Below, piece after piece: positions 31,798 through 45,016 of a DNA stretch of 64,000 nt. The position numbers were made by a program, and so were the translations under genes. Position 1 is the first letter of the stretch; every line of letters starts with the position of its first letter. Source of the stretch: JAWLHK01 sp041690355 [NCBI: bacterium] (GTDB lineage Bacteria; J088; JAWLBW01); the NCBI GenBank assembly GCA_041690355.1, contig JAWLHK010000005.1:124001-188000 (forward strand), given 5' to 3'. The notes beneath the pieces were generated by a model. That model searched no databases and was not told the DNA's origin. It saw only the letters and a list, made by a program, of their open reading frames with translations.

Positions 31798-34416
31798 TTA
31801 CGGAACCGTGGCGGTAGCCGCCTTCGGGAACGACAGGGCGGAATCGCACGTCATCGTCAGGACCGTGCCGGCCGTGAGGGCATGGCCCTGGCTGCTGGCC
31901 GGCAGATCGCTCGCCCCGAGCTGCACGACGTTGCTGTCGGCGTCGTTGCTGATCCGGCACGTCGCGGCGCCGGCATTGGTGAGCCAGCTGATCGTGTCGA
32001 CCGTGACCTCGAAGGTACGAATCCACGCGTCTTCGGGGTGGCGCAGCGTACCTGCCGCCACGCCGGCGGTCGTTCCCTCGACGACCTCGCCCGAAATCTC
32101 GCTGCTCCAGTTTTCCCAGTCGACGCCCGTCGTCGAGAAGAGCGTCGTGGCCGTCGCCGCGTCGCCCCAGTTCGAGCAGCCGTGCGCGGGGTCGAAGAAG
32201 TATTCGCCGCTGGCCGCCGGGGCGACAAACGGGGTGGTCGTCGCCGTGCTGTTATCCGTTCCGAAGCCGGACAGATTGTCCTCGGCGCAGGTGTTGAACA
32301 CAGAACTCGCCGCGGGGTTCAGCACGTCCTTGCCGCTGGGGGCCGTGTTGCCCCAGAAGCTGCTGTTGCGCAGCGTAAACGTAGGGGAACTCATGAGCGC
32401 GATCGCGCCTCCCGCCGTGGCGGCGCTGTTACCCACGAACTGCGTGTGGATAACAACCAGTTCTGAGCTGCTACTGTAAATGCCGCCGCCACGCCATGTG
32501 GAGACCGAGTTATTGCTGATCTGCGAATTGACCACCGTCGCCTGCACATTCGAAAGGAAAATGCCTCCGGCGTTCTGGGACGCCGAATTGCCGTCGATCA
32601 GGCCGTGGCTGAAGGTAAAAGGTCCGTACAACACGTAGACACCGCCGGCGCTCTGGCTTGCCGTGTTCCCTATGACGGCCGTGTTCTCCATGACCAGGTC
32701 GCCGTTGTTGTAGTTGTAGGCGTTGATACCGGCGCCGTTCGCGGCCGTATTGTAATCAACCCTTGAGTTCCGAATGGTGAGTTTTCCCATGTTGTAGATC
32801 CCGCCGCCATCAGCATTCGCATGGTTGCCGGTGATATGTACATTGGTGAGGCTCAGGTTTTTGCCGGCCGTGTTGTAAACACCCGCACCCGTCGTGTAGC
32901 CGATTTCTACGGCGTTGCCACCCGTGATGGTCACTCCGTCAAGACGAGCGGTAGCCCCCACGACCACGCGATAAGCGTCACCGGCCGAGAGCGTGCCGCT
33001 GCTGTCGGTGTCGCCCGAAAGAACGGTGGCAGCGGGATCAACCACGCCACGTTCGGCGAGCGAAGCCTCGGTGCCCGCGAAGCCGCCGTACAGGTCGGCA
33101 TTGTCTTTCATGGTGATCAGGGCGCCCGTACCCGTCGAGCGATAGGTGCCCTTGGCAATCCAGACCTCGCCGGCTCCGGCGGCGGCCACATCGTCGATCG
33201 CCGTCTGCAGACTGGCGGTGGCGTTGGCCCAGCTGGTACCGTCGCCGCTGCCGGTCGCGCTCGGGCGAACATAGCGCCGGAGACCCACGACATCGACCAT
33301 CACCGCGACCGGGTCGGAGCTGGCCGCATCGTCGCTCGCCTGCACATAGAACACGTCGGTTCCCGTGTAGTTGGTGACCGGCGTGTAGGTCAGCGCGCCC
33401 GTGCTGGCCGTGATGACGACCCATCCGTGTTCCGGCGCCGTCGACACCGCGTAGCTGAGCGCATTTCCGTCGGCATCGGCGCCGACCAGGGTCGCATCGA
33501 CCGGGGTGTTGACCACCGTCGTGACGTGCAGACCGCTCAGGGTCGGGACGTTGTTGACCCGCTTGACCGTGATCGAAACGGTTGCCGCGGCAGAATCCGC
33601 AGCGCCATCGTTGGCGATGAACTTGAACTCGTCGCTGCCGTAGTAATTCGCGGAGGGAGTGTACTCGAAGTCGCCGTTGCTCTGCAGCGTCAGCGTGCCA
33701 TGCTGCACGTCGCCGTCGGCAGCGAGGGTGAACGCGAGCGAATCGCCGTCGGCATCGCTGCCCGTCACGGCGCCCGCCAGAACAGCATCTTCGTTGACCG
33801 TGACGGACTGGTCGTCGGCCACCGGCACCGAATTCCCGCGGGCCCCGAGCAACGGCCCGAACGGGCTCAGGGTTGCGAACGAGGCCGTCACCCGAAGGGC
33901 CGCGGTGTCGACCGTATCAGCGGGCTGGGTGACCCATGCGCTGCTGTGGAAATTGCCGACGGCCAGAAGCGCCGTGTCCTCGCCTTCGACGCTGCCGGCA
34001 TAGGCCAGCGTAATGCGCACCGGCGCGAGGGGCTGCACGCTGGTCCCGGCCCGCACGCTCTGAATGTTGATGTCAACCAGATCGCCGGCCAGGGAAAAAC
34101 TTGCCGGCGCTTCGAGCGTGGCGCCCGTATAAGGCACAATCGAGACCACGTAGGCATCGCCTGCATCGGCCTCGGGCAGCGCGCCCGCAGGAATTTCGAT
34201 GGCGGCTCCGCTCGCGCTGTCCTCGACGGTTCCCCCTTGGGTTCCCACCACCTGAGCGACGCCACCCTCGGCCGTCACCTCGGCAACCAGCTCGTCGACA
34301 AGAGCCTGCAGCGACTTCTTGCCGCTGTCGTCAGTGATGTTTTCAGCGCTGCACCCCCAGAGCGAGGTGCACAGCGCCGCCGCGGCCAACAGATTTTTCC
34401 GGATAAAACGAGTCAT
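31798..34416 (-). CDS. Surface lipoprotein with cadherin/VCBS-like and beta-helix domains
   Basis: 872 residues. Signal peptide with lipobox LWGC (Cys22). Residues ~60-190 look like a ZU5-type beta domain (GGTVEDSASGAAIEIPAGAL). Then come at least two cadherin/VCBS-like repeats (SVTVNEDAVLAGAVTGSDAD; GDFEYTPSANYYGSDEFKF). A right-handed parallel beta-helix (~385-700) begins with GTSWANATASLQTAIDDV and continues with short Asn-rich rungs. The C-terminus is a small Cys-containing beta domain. Architecture fits an adhesin or glycan-binding surface protein. GGAGT precedes the ATG; its terminator is strong. A GTGACA inverted repeat lies ~60 bp upstream. Confidence 0.8.
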   Translation of the reverse strand: MTRFIRKNLLAAAALCTSLWGCSAENITDDSGKKSLQALVDELVAEVTAEGGVAQVVGTQGGTVEDSASGAAIEIPAGALPEADAGDAYVVSIVPYTGATLEAPASFSLAGDLVDINIQSVRAGTSVQPLAPVRITLAYAGSVEGEDTALLAVGNFHSSAWVTQPADTVDTAALRVTASFATLSPFGPLLGARGNSVPVADDQSVTVNEDAVLAGAVTGSDADGDSLAFTLAADGDVQHGTLTLQSNGDFEYTPSANYYGSDEFKFIANDGAADSAAATVSITVKRVNNVPTLSGLHVTTVVNTPVDATLVGADADGNALSYAVSTAPEHGWVVITASTGALTYTPVTNYTGTDVFYVQASDDAASSDPVAVMVDVVGLRRYVRPSATGSGDGTSWANATASLQTAIDDVAAAGAGEVWIAKGTYRSTGTGALITMKDNADLYGGFAGTEASLAERGVVDPAATVLSGDTDSSGTLSAGDAYRVVVGATARLDGVTITGGNAVEIGYTTGAGVYNTAGKNLSLTNVHITGNHANADGGGIYNMGKLTIRNSRVDYNTAANGAGINAYNYNNGDLVMENTAVIGNTASQSAGGVYVLYGPFTFSHGLIDGNSASQNAGGIFLSNVQATVVNSQISNNSVSTWRGGGIYSSSSELVVIHTQFVGNSAATAGGAIALMSSPTFTLRNSSFWGNTAPSGKDVLNPAASSVFNTCAEDNLSGFGTDNSTATTTPFVAPAASGEYFFDPAHGCSNWGDAATATTLFSTTGVDWENWSSEISGEVVEGTTAGVAAGTLRHPEDAWIRTFEVTVDTISWLTNAGAATCRISNDADSNVVQLGASDLPASSQGHALTAGTVLTMTCDSALSFPKAATATVP

Positions 34417-34473
34417 GAGCGAGTACTCCGCTGCTAAGCATTGTAAGGGATGGTCGAGCGCGCCACCGGCCTG

Positions 34474-34492
34474 GTGACACTTTGGCTGTCAC
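34474..34492. promoter_or_regulatory. Inverted repeat, possible operator upstream of the beta-helix gene
   Basis: GTGACA (34474-34479), 7-bp spacer, TGTCAC (34487-34492). Located 58-76 bp upstream of the ATG at 34416. The rest of 34417-34797 holds two hairpins and a heptad block, no gene. Confidence 0.35.
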
Positions 34493-34603
34493 GGTACCGG
34501 AGCCCGAAGGGAAACACAGTAAGTAATTCTTTACACATGAACTCTGAAGCAAAGAACCGTGCCGGCTGGAGCTCCCTGCCCCATCGATTCACCGACGGGA
34601 GTC

Positions 34604-34646
34604 AAAAAAAGAGGGGCCGGGCCCCCGTGACATAGCCCGTCCCCTC
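34604..34646 (-). terminator. Intrinsic terminator downstream of the ammonium transporter
   Basis: GAGGGGCCGGGC (34611-34622) pairs with GCCCGTCCCCTC (34635-34646) with one mismatch. The minus strand continues TCTTTTTTT. Confidence 0.75.
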
Positions 34647-34725
34647 TCCGGCGTCGCCGCCGTTTCGTGGTGCGCACAGCGCACGATTTTCTGATTTCTG
34701 AAGCTGCGGATTCCTTGTTTACGAG

Positions 34726-34746
34726 CGTCCGACGTCCGACGTCCGA
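34726..34746. repeat. Heptad tandem repeat CGTCCGA x3
   Basis: Three identical 7-bp units. They lie between the hairpin and the terminator that follow the ammonium transporter gene. Confidence 0.8.
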
Positions 34747-34755
34747 GCGGACCCC

Positions 34756-34788
34756 GGCCGTGCACCCGGATGCTCCGGGTGCACGGCC
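34756..34788 (-). terminator. Strong 15-bp hairpin at the 3' end of the ammonium transporter gene
   Basis: GGCCGTGCACCCGGA (34756-34770) and TCCGGGTGCACGGCC (34774-34788) are perfect complements with a 3-nt loop, 9 bp past the stop. There is no U-tract, so it may protect the mRNA end; the U-tailed terminator is 110 bp further on. Confidence 0.5.
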
Positions 34789-34797
34789 CCGAACCCG

Positions 34798-36198
34798 CTA
34801 CTCCGAATAGGCCTCCTGCATGGCCACGGCCTTCTTCGGTTCGGCCCCATGGCTCAGGGCGGCCGAGGCGCCGTGGGCGGCAACCAGGGCGAAGTCGGGA
34901 TAAGCCGACATGCCGTGTTCGCCGATGTCGAGCCCGATGGTTTCTTCTTCGGCCGAGACCCGCAGCCCCATCACGGCCTTGACCGCGAGGAAAATGGCCA
35001 TCGACGACCCGAACGCCGTGACCCCCGCGGCGACGACGCCGACGAGCTGGCTCCAGAACTGCGCGCCGCCCGCCTTGTCGCCGAGAATCCCCACGGCGAG
35101 AGTGCCCCAGATGCCGCAGACGAGGTGCACCGAGATGGCGCCGACGGGGTCGTCGATCTTGATCTTGTCGAAGAAGACGACCGCGAAGACGACCAGCGCG
35201 CCCGCAATGAGGCCGATGACGATGCTGTCGAGCGGGCTCATGACGTCGGCCCCGGCCGTGATGCCCACGAGGCCGGCGAGAATGCCGTTCAGGGTCATCG
35301 ACAGGTCGGGCTTCTTGCTCAGCATCGAGCTCGTTACCGCGGCGGCGAGAGCTCCGGCGGCGGCGGCCAGCGAAGTCGTCACCAGCACGAGCGAGGTCAG
35401 GGCCGGATCGGCGCTCAGCACCGAGCCGCCGTTGAAGCCGAACCAGCCGAGCCAGAGGAGAAAGACGCCGATGACGGCGAGCGGCATGCTGTGGCCGGGA
35501 ATCGGCTTCATCTTGCCGTCCTTCGTGTACTTGCCCAGGCGCGGCCCGAGCAGCAGTGCACCCGCGAGCGCACCCCAACCGCCGACGCTGTGCACCAGGG
35601 TCGAGCCGGCGAAGTCATAGAAGCCGTAGGCGTCGAGCCAGCCGCCGCCCCACTTCCACGAGCCGACGATGGGATAGACCAGCATGACGAAGGGGATGCT
35701 GAAGACGAGAAAGCTCGAAAGCTTCACGCGTTCGGCCACCGCGCCCGACACGATCGTCGCCGCGGTGGCGGCGAACATGGCCTGAAAGAGAAAATCGGTC
35801 CAGTAGGTGTATCCCGCGCTCGCGTAATCCGGCGTCAGGCCGTTCTCGGGCAGGCCGATGCCGAAGCCGGCGAAACCAAGCCAGCCGTTGAAATCGCCCG
35901 GGTACATCAGCGAGAAGCCGAGCAGCGCGTAGGTGACCAGCCCCAACGCGGGAATGATCGTGTTCTTGAAAAGAATATTGGTCGTGTTCTTGGCCCGCGT
36001 CAGGCCCGACTCTACCGAAGCGAACCCGAGGTGCATGATGAACACCAGGCCGGTGGCGAGCATCATCCAGATATTGTTGGCGGTGAACATGGCGTCGAGC
36101 GCCGTGGGACCCGCAGCTTCGGCCTCTTCGGCGAGGGCGAGCGCGGGCGCGGCGAGCGACAGCAGAGCGGTCACGGAAAGAAGTGTCTTCGTCTTCAT
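34798..36198 (-). CDS. amtB: Ammonium transporter (Amt/MEP/Rh family)
   Basis: 466 residues from ATG 36198 (AAGGGGAA upstream). Signal peptide (KTLLSVTALLSLAAPALA) then about 11 transmembrane segments. Conserved pieces include the entrance motif NNIWMMLATGLVFIMHLGFA, DFAGSTLVHSVGGWGAL with the first pore histidine, and ISVHLVCGIWGTLAVG with the second. It conducts ammonium or ammonia across the inner membrane. No glnK/PII gene is adjacent, unlike many genomes. A partial sigma-54-like sequence lies 56 bp upstream. Confidence 0.95.
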   Translation of the reverse strand: MKTKTLLSVTALLSLAAPALALAEEAEAAGPTALDAMFTANNIWMMLATGLVFIMHLGFASVESGLTRAKNTTNILFKNTIIPALGLVTYALLGFSLMYPGDFNGWLGFAGFGIGLPENGLTPDYASAGYTYWTDFLFQAMFAATAATIVSGAVAERVKLSSFLVFSIPFVMLVYPIVGSWKWGGGWLDAYGFYDFAGSTLVHSVGGWGALAGALLLGPRLGKYTKDGKMKPIPGHSMPLAVIGVFLLWLGWFGFNGGSVLSADPALTSLVLVTTSLAAAAGALAAAVTSSMLSKKPDLSMTLNGILAGLVGITAGADVMSPLDSIVIGLIAGALVVFAVVFFDKIKIDDPVGAISVHLVCGIWGTLAVGILGDKAGGAQFWSQLVGVVAAGVTAFGSSMAIFLAVKAVMGLRVSAEEETIGLDIGEHGMSAYPDFALVAAHGASAALSHGAEPKKAVAMQEAYSE

Positions 36199-36253
36199 TA
36201 GTGTTCCCCTTGAAAATCGACGAACCATCACGGGTTGTCGGGAGAACACCTAT

Positions 36254-36269
36254 CCGAAAAGCGTGCCAA
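36254..36269 (-). promoter_or_regulatory. Possible sigma-54-like site for the ammonium transporter
   Basis: Minus strand TTGGCACGCTTTTCGG has a perfect -24 box (TTGGCACG); the -12 element is GG instead of GC. Nitrogen-regulated amt genes often use sigma-54, but the match is imperfect. Confidence 0.25.
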
Positions 36270-36413
36270 CGCGCGCGCCTTCGACAGGCTTTCGCAATTC
36301 GTACGGAAATGTCGGAAACGACCCCGGGCGGCGGGCCGCGCCGGCGGCGAAAGTGCCCGGGAATGCGGCAACCGCCGAGCGCGAAAAACCTACAATTTTG
36401 TCTCTGTCGTGCG

Positions 36414-36899
36414 TCAGTCGACGGCGACGTATTCGACCTTGACGATATCGTATTCCCGCTTGCCGGCAGGCGTGTTCACGATGACCGTGTCGCCGAGCGT
36501 GCGGCCGATGACCGCACGTGCGATGGGCGAGGTCGAACTGATGCGCCCCTTGCTCACGTCGGCTTCGTCTTCGCCGACGATCTGGTAGGTGCTCTGCTTG
36601 CCTTCATCGGCATCTTCGAGCGTGACCTTGGCGCCAAAGACAACCTTTTCGGAGCCGACGTAGGTCAGCGGATCGATGACCTCGGCGAGAGAGATCTTGG
36701 CCTCGTAGTCCTTGATGCGCCCTTCGAGCAGGCTCTGGGCGTGTTTGGCCGCATCATATTCCGCGTTCTCAGAAAGATCGCCGTGGGCGCGCGCTTCGGC
36801 AATCGCCTGAATCGCCTTGGGGCGTTCGACGGCCTTGAGCCGCTTCAATTCTTCCTGCATCCGGGCGTAGCCGCCGGGGGTCATGGGAACACGCTGCAT
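36414..36899 (-). CDS. greA: Transcription elongation factor GreA
   Basis: 161 residues from ATG 36899 (GAGGATAT upstream); a longer frame is rejected because it spans an A-rich leader. The N-terminal coiled coil has the catalytic acidic tip HGDLSENAEYDAAK, followed by the FKBP-like C-terminal domain (VVFGAKVTLEDADE, NTPAGKREYDIVKVEY). It rescues backtracked RNA polymerase by stimulating transcript cleavage. It lies 212 bp behind carB, as in the pyr-car-gre arrangement of deltaproteobacteria. Confidence 0.97.
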   Translation of the reverse strand: MQRVPMTPGGYARMQEELKRLKAVERPKAIQAIAEARAHGDLSENAEYDAAKHAQSLLEGRIKDYEAKISLAEVIDPLTYVGSEKVVFGAKVTLEDADEGKQSTYQIVGEDEADVSKGRISSTSPIARAVIGRTLGDTVIVNTPAGKREYDIVKVEYVAVD

Positions 36900-37059
36900 G
36901 ATATCCTCTCGAAACCGCGAGTCTCCACCTGCGGAGCACATAAAAAAAGAAAGACCGGACGGCCCAGAGGGACGACCGATCCTTCCGAATTTGAGCATTA
37001 TCTTAGCCCGCACCGCCCGGGTTGGCAAGGCCAAAAGTCCGGAAGTTGAGGGGAACGGA

Positions 37060-37089
37060 AACGGCCCGGAGAAGACTCCCCGGGCCGTT
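37060..37089 (-). terminator. Hairpin between carB and greA
   Basis: AACGGCCCGG (37060-37069) pairs with CCGGGCCGTT (37080-37089), 23 bp past the carB stop. The minus-strand tail is TTCCGTTCC rather than a clean U-tract, so termination may be partial. Confidence 0.5.
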
Positions 37090-37111
37090 CGGAATCCAAC
37101 CCGTGTGCGGC

Positions 37112-40396
<3,285 letters not shown>

Positions 40397-40423
40397 TTCC
40401 TACACCTTCGTTCGTCAATCCGT

Positions 40424-41104
40424 TCAGGCCGGCTGGCCGCTGGTCTTCAGCTTGCCTTTTCCGGCCGGTTGTTCGATCAGTTCCCTGTAAATCTTCTGGC
40501 GGTCTACATGGCGGTAGCGGCCGGTTTTGAGGCTCAACAGGCTCGCCCTGAGAATGAAAGGCTCCCACAGCGTGGCCCGCATGTCCTTGGCGAGCAGTTC
40601 GGCAGCCTTGCGGATGTTCGTGGCGACGTCGGGCGCATGATAAACATGTGTGTTCGTCAGGCACCACCGCACGCCCCCCTGACCGGCCGCGGGCACCAGG
40701 CGCTCTTCGACCACGGCCCCCTTATCGTAGCCGAGCGAGACCTCGACCGACGCAGCATATTCCCGGCCGCTCCACAGATCCCGAAGCTGCAGCCCCGATC
40801 CGTCGGCGCCGCGCACGAGAAAGAGGCTGTGCACCTGGTCGCGGAAGGGGAGAAATTTCTCCCGCTCGGCGGGCTTGCGCGCGGCATCGGCCATCCACGC
40901 CTCGTACGGTGTGAGCCCCTCTTCGAGCACGTAGTCGAACAGGTACCACTCCACGAAGTTCTGCAGACGCGCTTCGTACGCGGGCTCGTCCTGGAAGGGT
41001 TCGCCGGCGAGACGGAAATACAGCTCGCGGGCGGATTCGATCTCCGCCCCCGCAGGCCCGTCCGTCACCGCAGACACCAGGGTTTCGAGCAGCGAGAGCA
41101 TCAT
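40424..41104 (-). CDS. Unknown protein encoded between carA and carB
   Basis: 226 residues. Start ATG 41104 overlaps the carA stop (ATGA); a second ATG follows directly. Sequence: an N-terminal helical half ([37 protein letters not shown]), then beta-prone [23 protein letters not shown] and a C-terminal helical half. The tryptophan/tyrosine-rich FVEWYLFDY block and LxLRDLWSG resemble uncharacterised deltaproteobacterial proteins encoded beside car genes; that recollection is not verified here. No catalytic motif, membrane segment or signal is visible. Strict translational coupling to carA suggests a role tied to carbamoyl phosphate or pyrimidine flux, or simply operon hitch-hiking. Confidence 0.75.
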   Translation of the reverse strand: MMLSLLETLVSAVTDGPAGAEIESARELYFRLAGEPFQDEPAYEARLQNFVEWYLFDYVLEEGLTPYEAWMADAARKPAEREKFLPFRDQVHSLFLVRGADGSGLQLRDLWSGREYAASVEVSLGYDKGAVVEERLVPAAGQGGVRWCLTNTHVYHAPDVATNIRKAAELLAKDMRATLWEPFILRASLLSLKTGRYRHVDRQKIYRELIEQPAGKGKLKTSGQPA

Positions 41105-42222
41105 CCGCGTTCGTTCTCCATCATCTTCACGAAGCGTTCGAACAGGTAGCTCGCGTCGTGCGGCCCCGGACTCGCCTCGGGATGATACTGGACCGAAAAG
41201 AGTTTGCGGTCGGGCAGCGCGAGCCCCTCGACCGTGTTGTCGTTCAGGTTCACGTGCGTGGCCTTTACCCCCGCGGGGAGCGAATCGAGGTCGACGCAGA
41301 ACCCGTGGTTCTGGCTCGTAATCTCGACCTTGCGCGTCTCCAGATCCATGACCGGCTGGTTGCCGCCGTGATGCCCGAACTTGAGCTTGTAGGTCTTGCC
41401 GCCGAGCGCGAGGCCGAGCAGCTGATGCCCCAGGCAGATGCCGAACATCGGTTTCGTGCCCACGAGCTCGCGGATGTTCTCGACGGCGTATTCAACCGGT
41501 TCCGGATCGCCGGGGCCGTTGGAGAGAAAGATGCCGTCGGGCTTCAGGGCCAGGACCTCCTTCGCCGGGGTCGAGGCCGGAACCACCGTCACGCGGCAGC
41601 CGGCGCCGACCAGCCCGCGCAGGATGTTGCGCTTGATGCCGAAGTCGTAGGCGACGACGTGAAACTTCGTGGGGGCGCCCTTGGTGTAGCCGCCTTCGAT
41701 GCTCCAAGGTCCCTCGGTCCACTCGTATGGCTTGTCGGTCGACACGTCGCGCACGAGATCGCGTCCGACGAGACCGGGGTGGGAAGCGGCCTTCTTCGCC
41801 AGTTCTTCGTTTCTCGCTTCGCCGGTGGCCACGATGCCGATCTGGGCCCCCTTGTCGCGCAGGAGCTTGGTCAGCTTGCGGGTGTCGATTTCGCTGATGC
41901 CGACGATATTGTGGGCCTTGAGGTAGGCGTCGAGGGTCTGCTGCGAGCGCCAGCTGCTGGGCACCTCGCTGTATTCGCGCACGATGAACCCTTCGACGAA
42001 CGGCTTGCGGCTTTCGACGTCTTCGTCGTTGATGCCGTAGTTGCCCATCTGGGTATACGTCATCGCGACGATCTGCCCTTTGTACGAGGGGTCGGTCAGA
42101 ATTTCCTGATAGCCGAAGAGGCTCGTGTTGAAGACGATCTCCCCGATGCCCTCGCCTTCGGCGCCGAAGCTTTCTCCTTCGAAGACCGTACCATCGGCCA
42201 GAACCAGACGTGCTCTTTTCAT
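41101..42222 (-). CDS. carA: Carbamoyl-phosphate synthase small subunit
   Basis: 373 residues from ATG 42222. The CarA N-terminal domain ([36 protein letters not shown]) is followed by the glutaminase domain with nucleophile cysteine in [16 protein letters not shown] and His-x-Glu in [12 protein letters not shown]. It supplies ammonia to CarB. The start overlaps the pyrC stop by 4 bp and its stop overlaps the next start by 4 bp. Confidence 0.97.
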   Translation of the reverse strand: MKRARLVLADGTVFEGESFGAEGEGIGEIVFNTSLFGYQEILTDPSYKGQIVAMTYTQMGNYGINDEDVESRKPFVEGFIVREYSEVPSSWRSQQTLDAYLKAHNIVGISEIDTRKLTKLLRDKGAQIGIVATGEARNEELAKKAASHPGLVGRDLVRDVSTDKPYEWTEGPWSIEGGYTKGAPTKFHVVAYDFGIKRNILRGLVGAGCRVTVVPASTPAKEVLALKPDGIFLSNGPGDPEPVEYAVENIRELVGTKPMFGICLGHQLLGLALGGKTYKLKFGHHGGNQPVMDLETRKVEITSQNHGFCVDLDSLPAGVKATHVNLNDNTVEGLALPDRKLFSVQYHPEASPGPHDASYLFERFVKMMENERG

Positions 42223-43505
42223 CGCTCGTACACCACTTTTCCTTCTAAAATCGTTCCCCGCACGCGGCCGGTCATGGCGCGGCCGTGGAAGGGGGTATTT
42301 CTGCTCTTCGACTGCAGCTGCTCGCGATCGAAGACCCATTTCTCATCGGGGCGGATGACCGTAACGTCGCCCGCCGCGCCCGGCTCGAGCCGCCCCAGAT
42401 CGCGGCGGCCGATGATGTCGGCGGCACGCGACGTCACCGACTCCACCGCGCGCAGGAGCGGAACCTGGCCGTTCGCGACCAGCTCGAGCAGCAGCGGCAA
42501 CGCGGACTCGAGGCCGACGACGCCGTTGGGCGCTTCTTCGAACGGCAGCTCTTTTTCGCTCGTCGCGTGGGGCGCGTGATCGGTGGCGACCACGTCGATG
42601 GTGCCGTCAGCCAGCGCGGCGATGACCGCCTGCCGATCTTCTTCGGAGCGCAGCGGCGGCGCCATCTTGAAATCGGTATCGTACCGGAGAATCTCCTTGT
42701 CTGTCAGAGCGAAGTGGTGGGGCGTCACTTCAGCCGTGACCCGCAGCCCTTCGCGCCTGGCCGCTCGCACGGCTTCGACGGCGCCGCGCGTCGACAGGTG
42801 CGCCACGTGCAGGTGCACGCCGGTGATGCGCGCGAGCACGATGTCGCGGGCGACGTGCACGTCTTCGGCGGCGTTCGGGATGCCGCGCAGGCCCGCGCGC
42901 ACCGAGTGTGCCCCCTCGTTGCAGGCGCCGCCGGAGGACAGGTCCAGATCTTCCGCATGAATGGCCACGGGAACGTCGAGGGCCGCGCAGTACTCGAAGA
43001 CCTTGCGCTGCACGGCCGCGCTCATGACGGGGCGCCCGTCGTCGCTGACCATCGCCGCCCCCGCGTGGACCATGCCGCGGATCTCGGCCAGCTCTTCACC
43101 CTTGAGCCCCATGGTAGCGGCGGCCACGGGGAGCACACGGCAGAGACCGGCTTCGCGGGCGCGGTCGATCATGAACTTCGTGATCTCGACGGTGTCGTTG
43201 ACCGGCTTCGTATTGGCCATGGCGAGCACGGTCGTGAACCCGCCGGCCGCCGCCGAGGCGCTGCCGGTGGCGATGGTCTCCTTGTACTCCTGGCCGGGTT
43301 CGCGGAAGTGGACGTGCAGATCGATCCACCCGGGCGTGACCCAGCAGCCGGCCGCGTCGAAGACCTTCTCGCCGTCCTGCGGGGGCAGATCGGACGCGAC
43401 CTCGGCCACCTTGCCTTCGCGGATGCGCACATCGAAGCGGCCGTCGCGTCCCGAAGCGGGATCGATGACGCGGCCGCCGCGAATCAACAGATTGCGTTCA
43501 CTCAT
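42219..43505 (-). CDS. pyrC: Dihydroorotase
   Basis: 428 residues from ATG 43505, overlapping pyrB by ATGA. This is a class I dihydroorotase of the long amidohydrolase type: [19 protein letters not shown] carries the HxH metal ligands; [26 protein letters not shown] and [14 protein letters not shown] carry the remaining metal and catalytic residues. It closes carbamoyl aspartate to dihydroorotate. In many bacteria a similar non-catalytic PyrC-like protein exists, but here the metal ligands are intact, so it should be active. Confidence 0.96.
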   Translation of the reverse strand: MSERNLLIRGGRVIDPASGRDGRFDVRIREGKVAEVASDLPPQDGEKVFDAAGCWVTPGWIDLHVHFREPGQEYKETIATGSASAAAGGFTTVLAMANTKPVNDTVEITKFMIDRAREAGLCRVLPVAAATMGLKGEELAEIRGMVHAGAAMVSDDGRPVMSAAVQRKVFEYCAALDVPVAIHAEDLDLSSGGACNEGAHSVRAGLRGIPNAAEDVHVARDIVLARITGVHLHVAHLSTRGAVEAVRAARREGLRVTAEVTPHHFALTDKEILRYDTDFKMAPPLRSEEDRQAVIAALADGTIDVVATDHAPHATSEKELPFEEAPNGVVGLESALPLLLELVANGQVPLLRAVESVTSRAADIIGRRDLGRLEPGAAGDVTVIRPDEKWVFDREQLQSKSRNTPFHGRAMTGRVRGTILEGKVVYER

Positions 43506-44437
43506 TCCAGACTTCCTCCGCCGAGCAGCAGGTGAAGCACGGCCATGCGCACGGCCACACCGGCGGTCACTTGATCGAGAATCAGGCTCCACGGTCCGTC
43601 GGCCGCATCGGGGCTCATTTCGACGCCGCGGTTGATCGGACCCGGGTGCATGACGATGACGTCTTCGCGCGCGCTGCGGCGCAGGCGGGCGGCCGTGAGT
43701 CCGTATTCGTTACTGTACTCCCGCAGCGGCGGCAGGTTGGCCCCCTTGATCCGCTCCTGCTGGATGCGCAGCATCATGATGACGTCGACCTCGGCAATGG
43801 CCTCGTCCAGATCCGGATAGTAGCTCGCGCCGAACGCGTCGAGATCCGGCGGCATGAGTGTCGCGGGGCCGCTCAGGCGCACTTCGGCGGCGTAGTGGCG
43901 CAGTGCCCACATGTTCGAGCGCGCGACCCGGCTGTGGCGGATGTCGCCGACGATGGCGATCTTCAGTCCGTCGAGGCTGCCGCGCTTCTCGCGAATCGTG
44001 TACAGGTCGAGCAGGGCCTGGGTCGGGTGCTCGTTGACGCCGTCGCCCGCGTTGACGACCGGGATCTTCAGGGCTTCGGCGAGCACGTGCGGCGCACCGC
44101 TGTGGCCGTCGCGCACCACGAGGCAGTCGACCGCCATCGCCTCCAGATTCCGCGCCGTGTCGAGAAGGGTTTCGCCCTTGGCCACGCTGCTGCCGCCGGC
44201 CGTGATGTTGACGGCGTCGGCGCTCAGGCGCTTGGCGGCGATCTCGAAGCTCGTTCGCGTGCGGGTGGAATTTTCGAGGAAGAGATTGATGATCGTCAGC
44301 CCGCGCAGCGAGGGGACCTTCTTGATGCGGCGTTCGTTGACGGCCGCCATGGCGCGGGCGTTGTCGAGCAGCAGATCGATCTGCTGCCGGGTCAGATCCC
44401 GCATGCCGAGCAGATGGCGCAACCCCAGGGCGTTCAC
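43502..44437 (-). CDS. pyrB: Aspartate carbamoyltransferase catalytic subunit
   Basis: 311 residues from GTG 44437, overlapping the pyrR stop (GTGA). The carbamoyl-phosphate site [11 protein letters not shown], the motif [17 protein letters not shown] and the C-terminal [11 protein letters not shown] are all present. It condenses carbamoyl phosphate with aspartate. No pyrI regulatory-subunit gene is in the window, consistent with the trimeric PyrB that associates with dihydroorotase in other bacteria. Confidence 0.97.
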   Translation of the reverse strand: MNALGLRHLLGMRDLTRQQIDLLLDNARAMAAVNERRIKKVPSLRGLTIINLFLENSTRTRTSFEIAAKRLSADAVNITAGGSSVAKGETLLDTARNLEAMAVDCLVVRDGHSGAPHVLAEALKIPVVNAGDGVNEHPTQALLDLYTIREKRGSLDGLKIAIVGDIRHSRVARSNMWALRHYAAEVRLSGPATLMPPDLDAFGASYYPDLDEAIAEVDVIMMLRIQQERIKGANLPPLREYSNEYGLTAARLRRSAREDVIVMHPGPINRGVEMSPDAADGPWSLILDQVTAGVAVRMAVLHLLLGGGSLE

Positions 44438-44982
44438 GGCAGATCCTCGAGAATGACCTGATCGACGCCGTCTTCTTCAACAAACTGCACCGTCACCGAT
44501 TGCTTCGGCCCGGCCGCTACCGTGCGGCCGACGAAATCGGGGGCGATGGGGAGTTCGCGCCCGCCGCGGTCCATGAGCACGGCCAGGCGCACGGCGCGGG
44601 GCCGTCCCAGATCCATGAGCGCATCGAGGGCTGCGCGGATGGTGCGCCCCGTGTAGAGCACGTCGTCGACCAGCACGATTTCGGCCCCGTCGACGTCGAA
44701 GAGGATGTCGGTCGACTTGATTTCGGGAAAGTGGGTAGCCTGAGCGAGGTCATCCCGGTAGAGCGTGATATCGACGCTGCCCAGTTTCGGCGCAGAGCGC
44801 CCCGCGCGCACGATGGCTTCGCACAGCCGCCCGGCGAGCACGACGCCCCCCTTCTGGATGCCGACCAGCGCAAGCCGATCGGGCTGCGTGCGCGCGACGA
44901 TCTCCTCGGCGATCCGGGTCACGGCCGCCTGGATTTCATCGGCGTTCAGCAGTATTTCGCGCTGCGTTCCGGCTCGTTTCAC
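44434..44982 (-). CDS. pyrR: PyrR bifunctional regulator / uracil phosphoribosyltransferase
   Basis: 182 residues, the usual length, taking GTG 44982 as start. PRPP-binding loop: [20 protein letters not shown], preceded by [16 protein letters not shown] and the ITLYRDDL block. PyrR-family proteins bind UMP and act as mRNA-binding attenuators of pyr operons, and some have weak UPRTase activity. It is first in the operon, and an intrinsic terminator lies 34 nt ahead of its start, leaving no room for a promoter between them. That arrangement is what an attenuator would look like. Confidence 0.93.
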   Translation of the reverse strand: MKRAGTQREILLNADEIQAAVTRIAEEIVARTQPDRLALVGIQKGGVVLAGRLCEAIVRAGRSAPKLGSVDITLYRDDLAQATHFPEIKSTDILFDVDGAEIVLVDDVLYTGRTIRAALDALMDLGRPRAVRLAVLMDRGGRELPIAPDFVGRTVAAGPKQSVTVQFVEEDGVDQVILEDLP

Positions 44983-45016
44983 CGCTTCAAATCCCCATCC
45001 GGGCCCCGAAAGGCCT

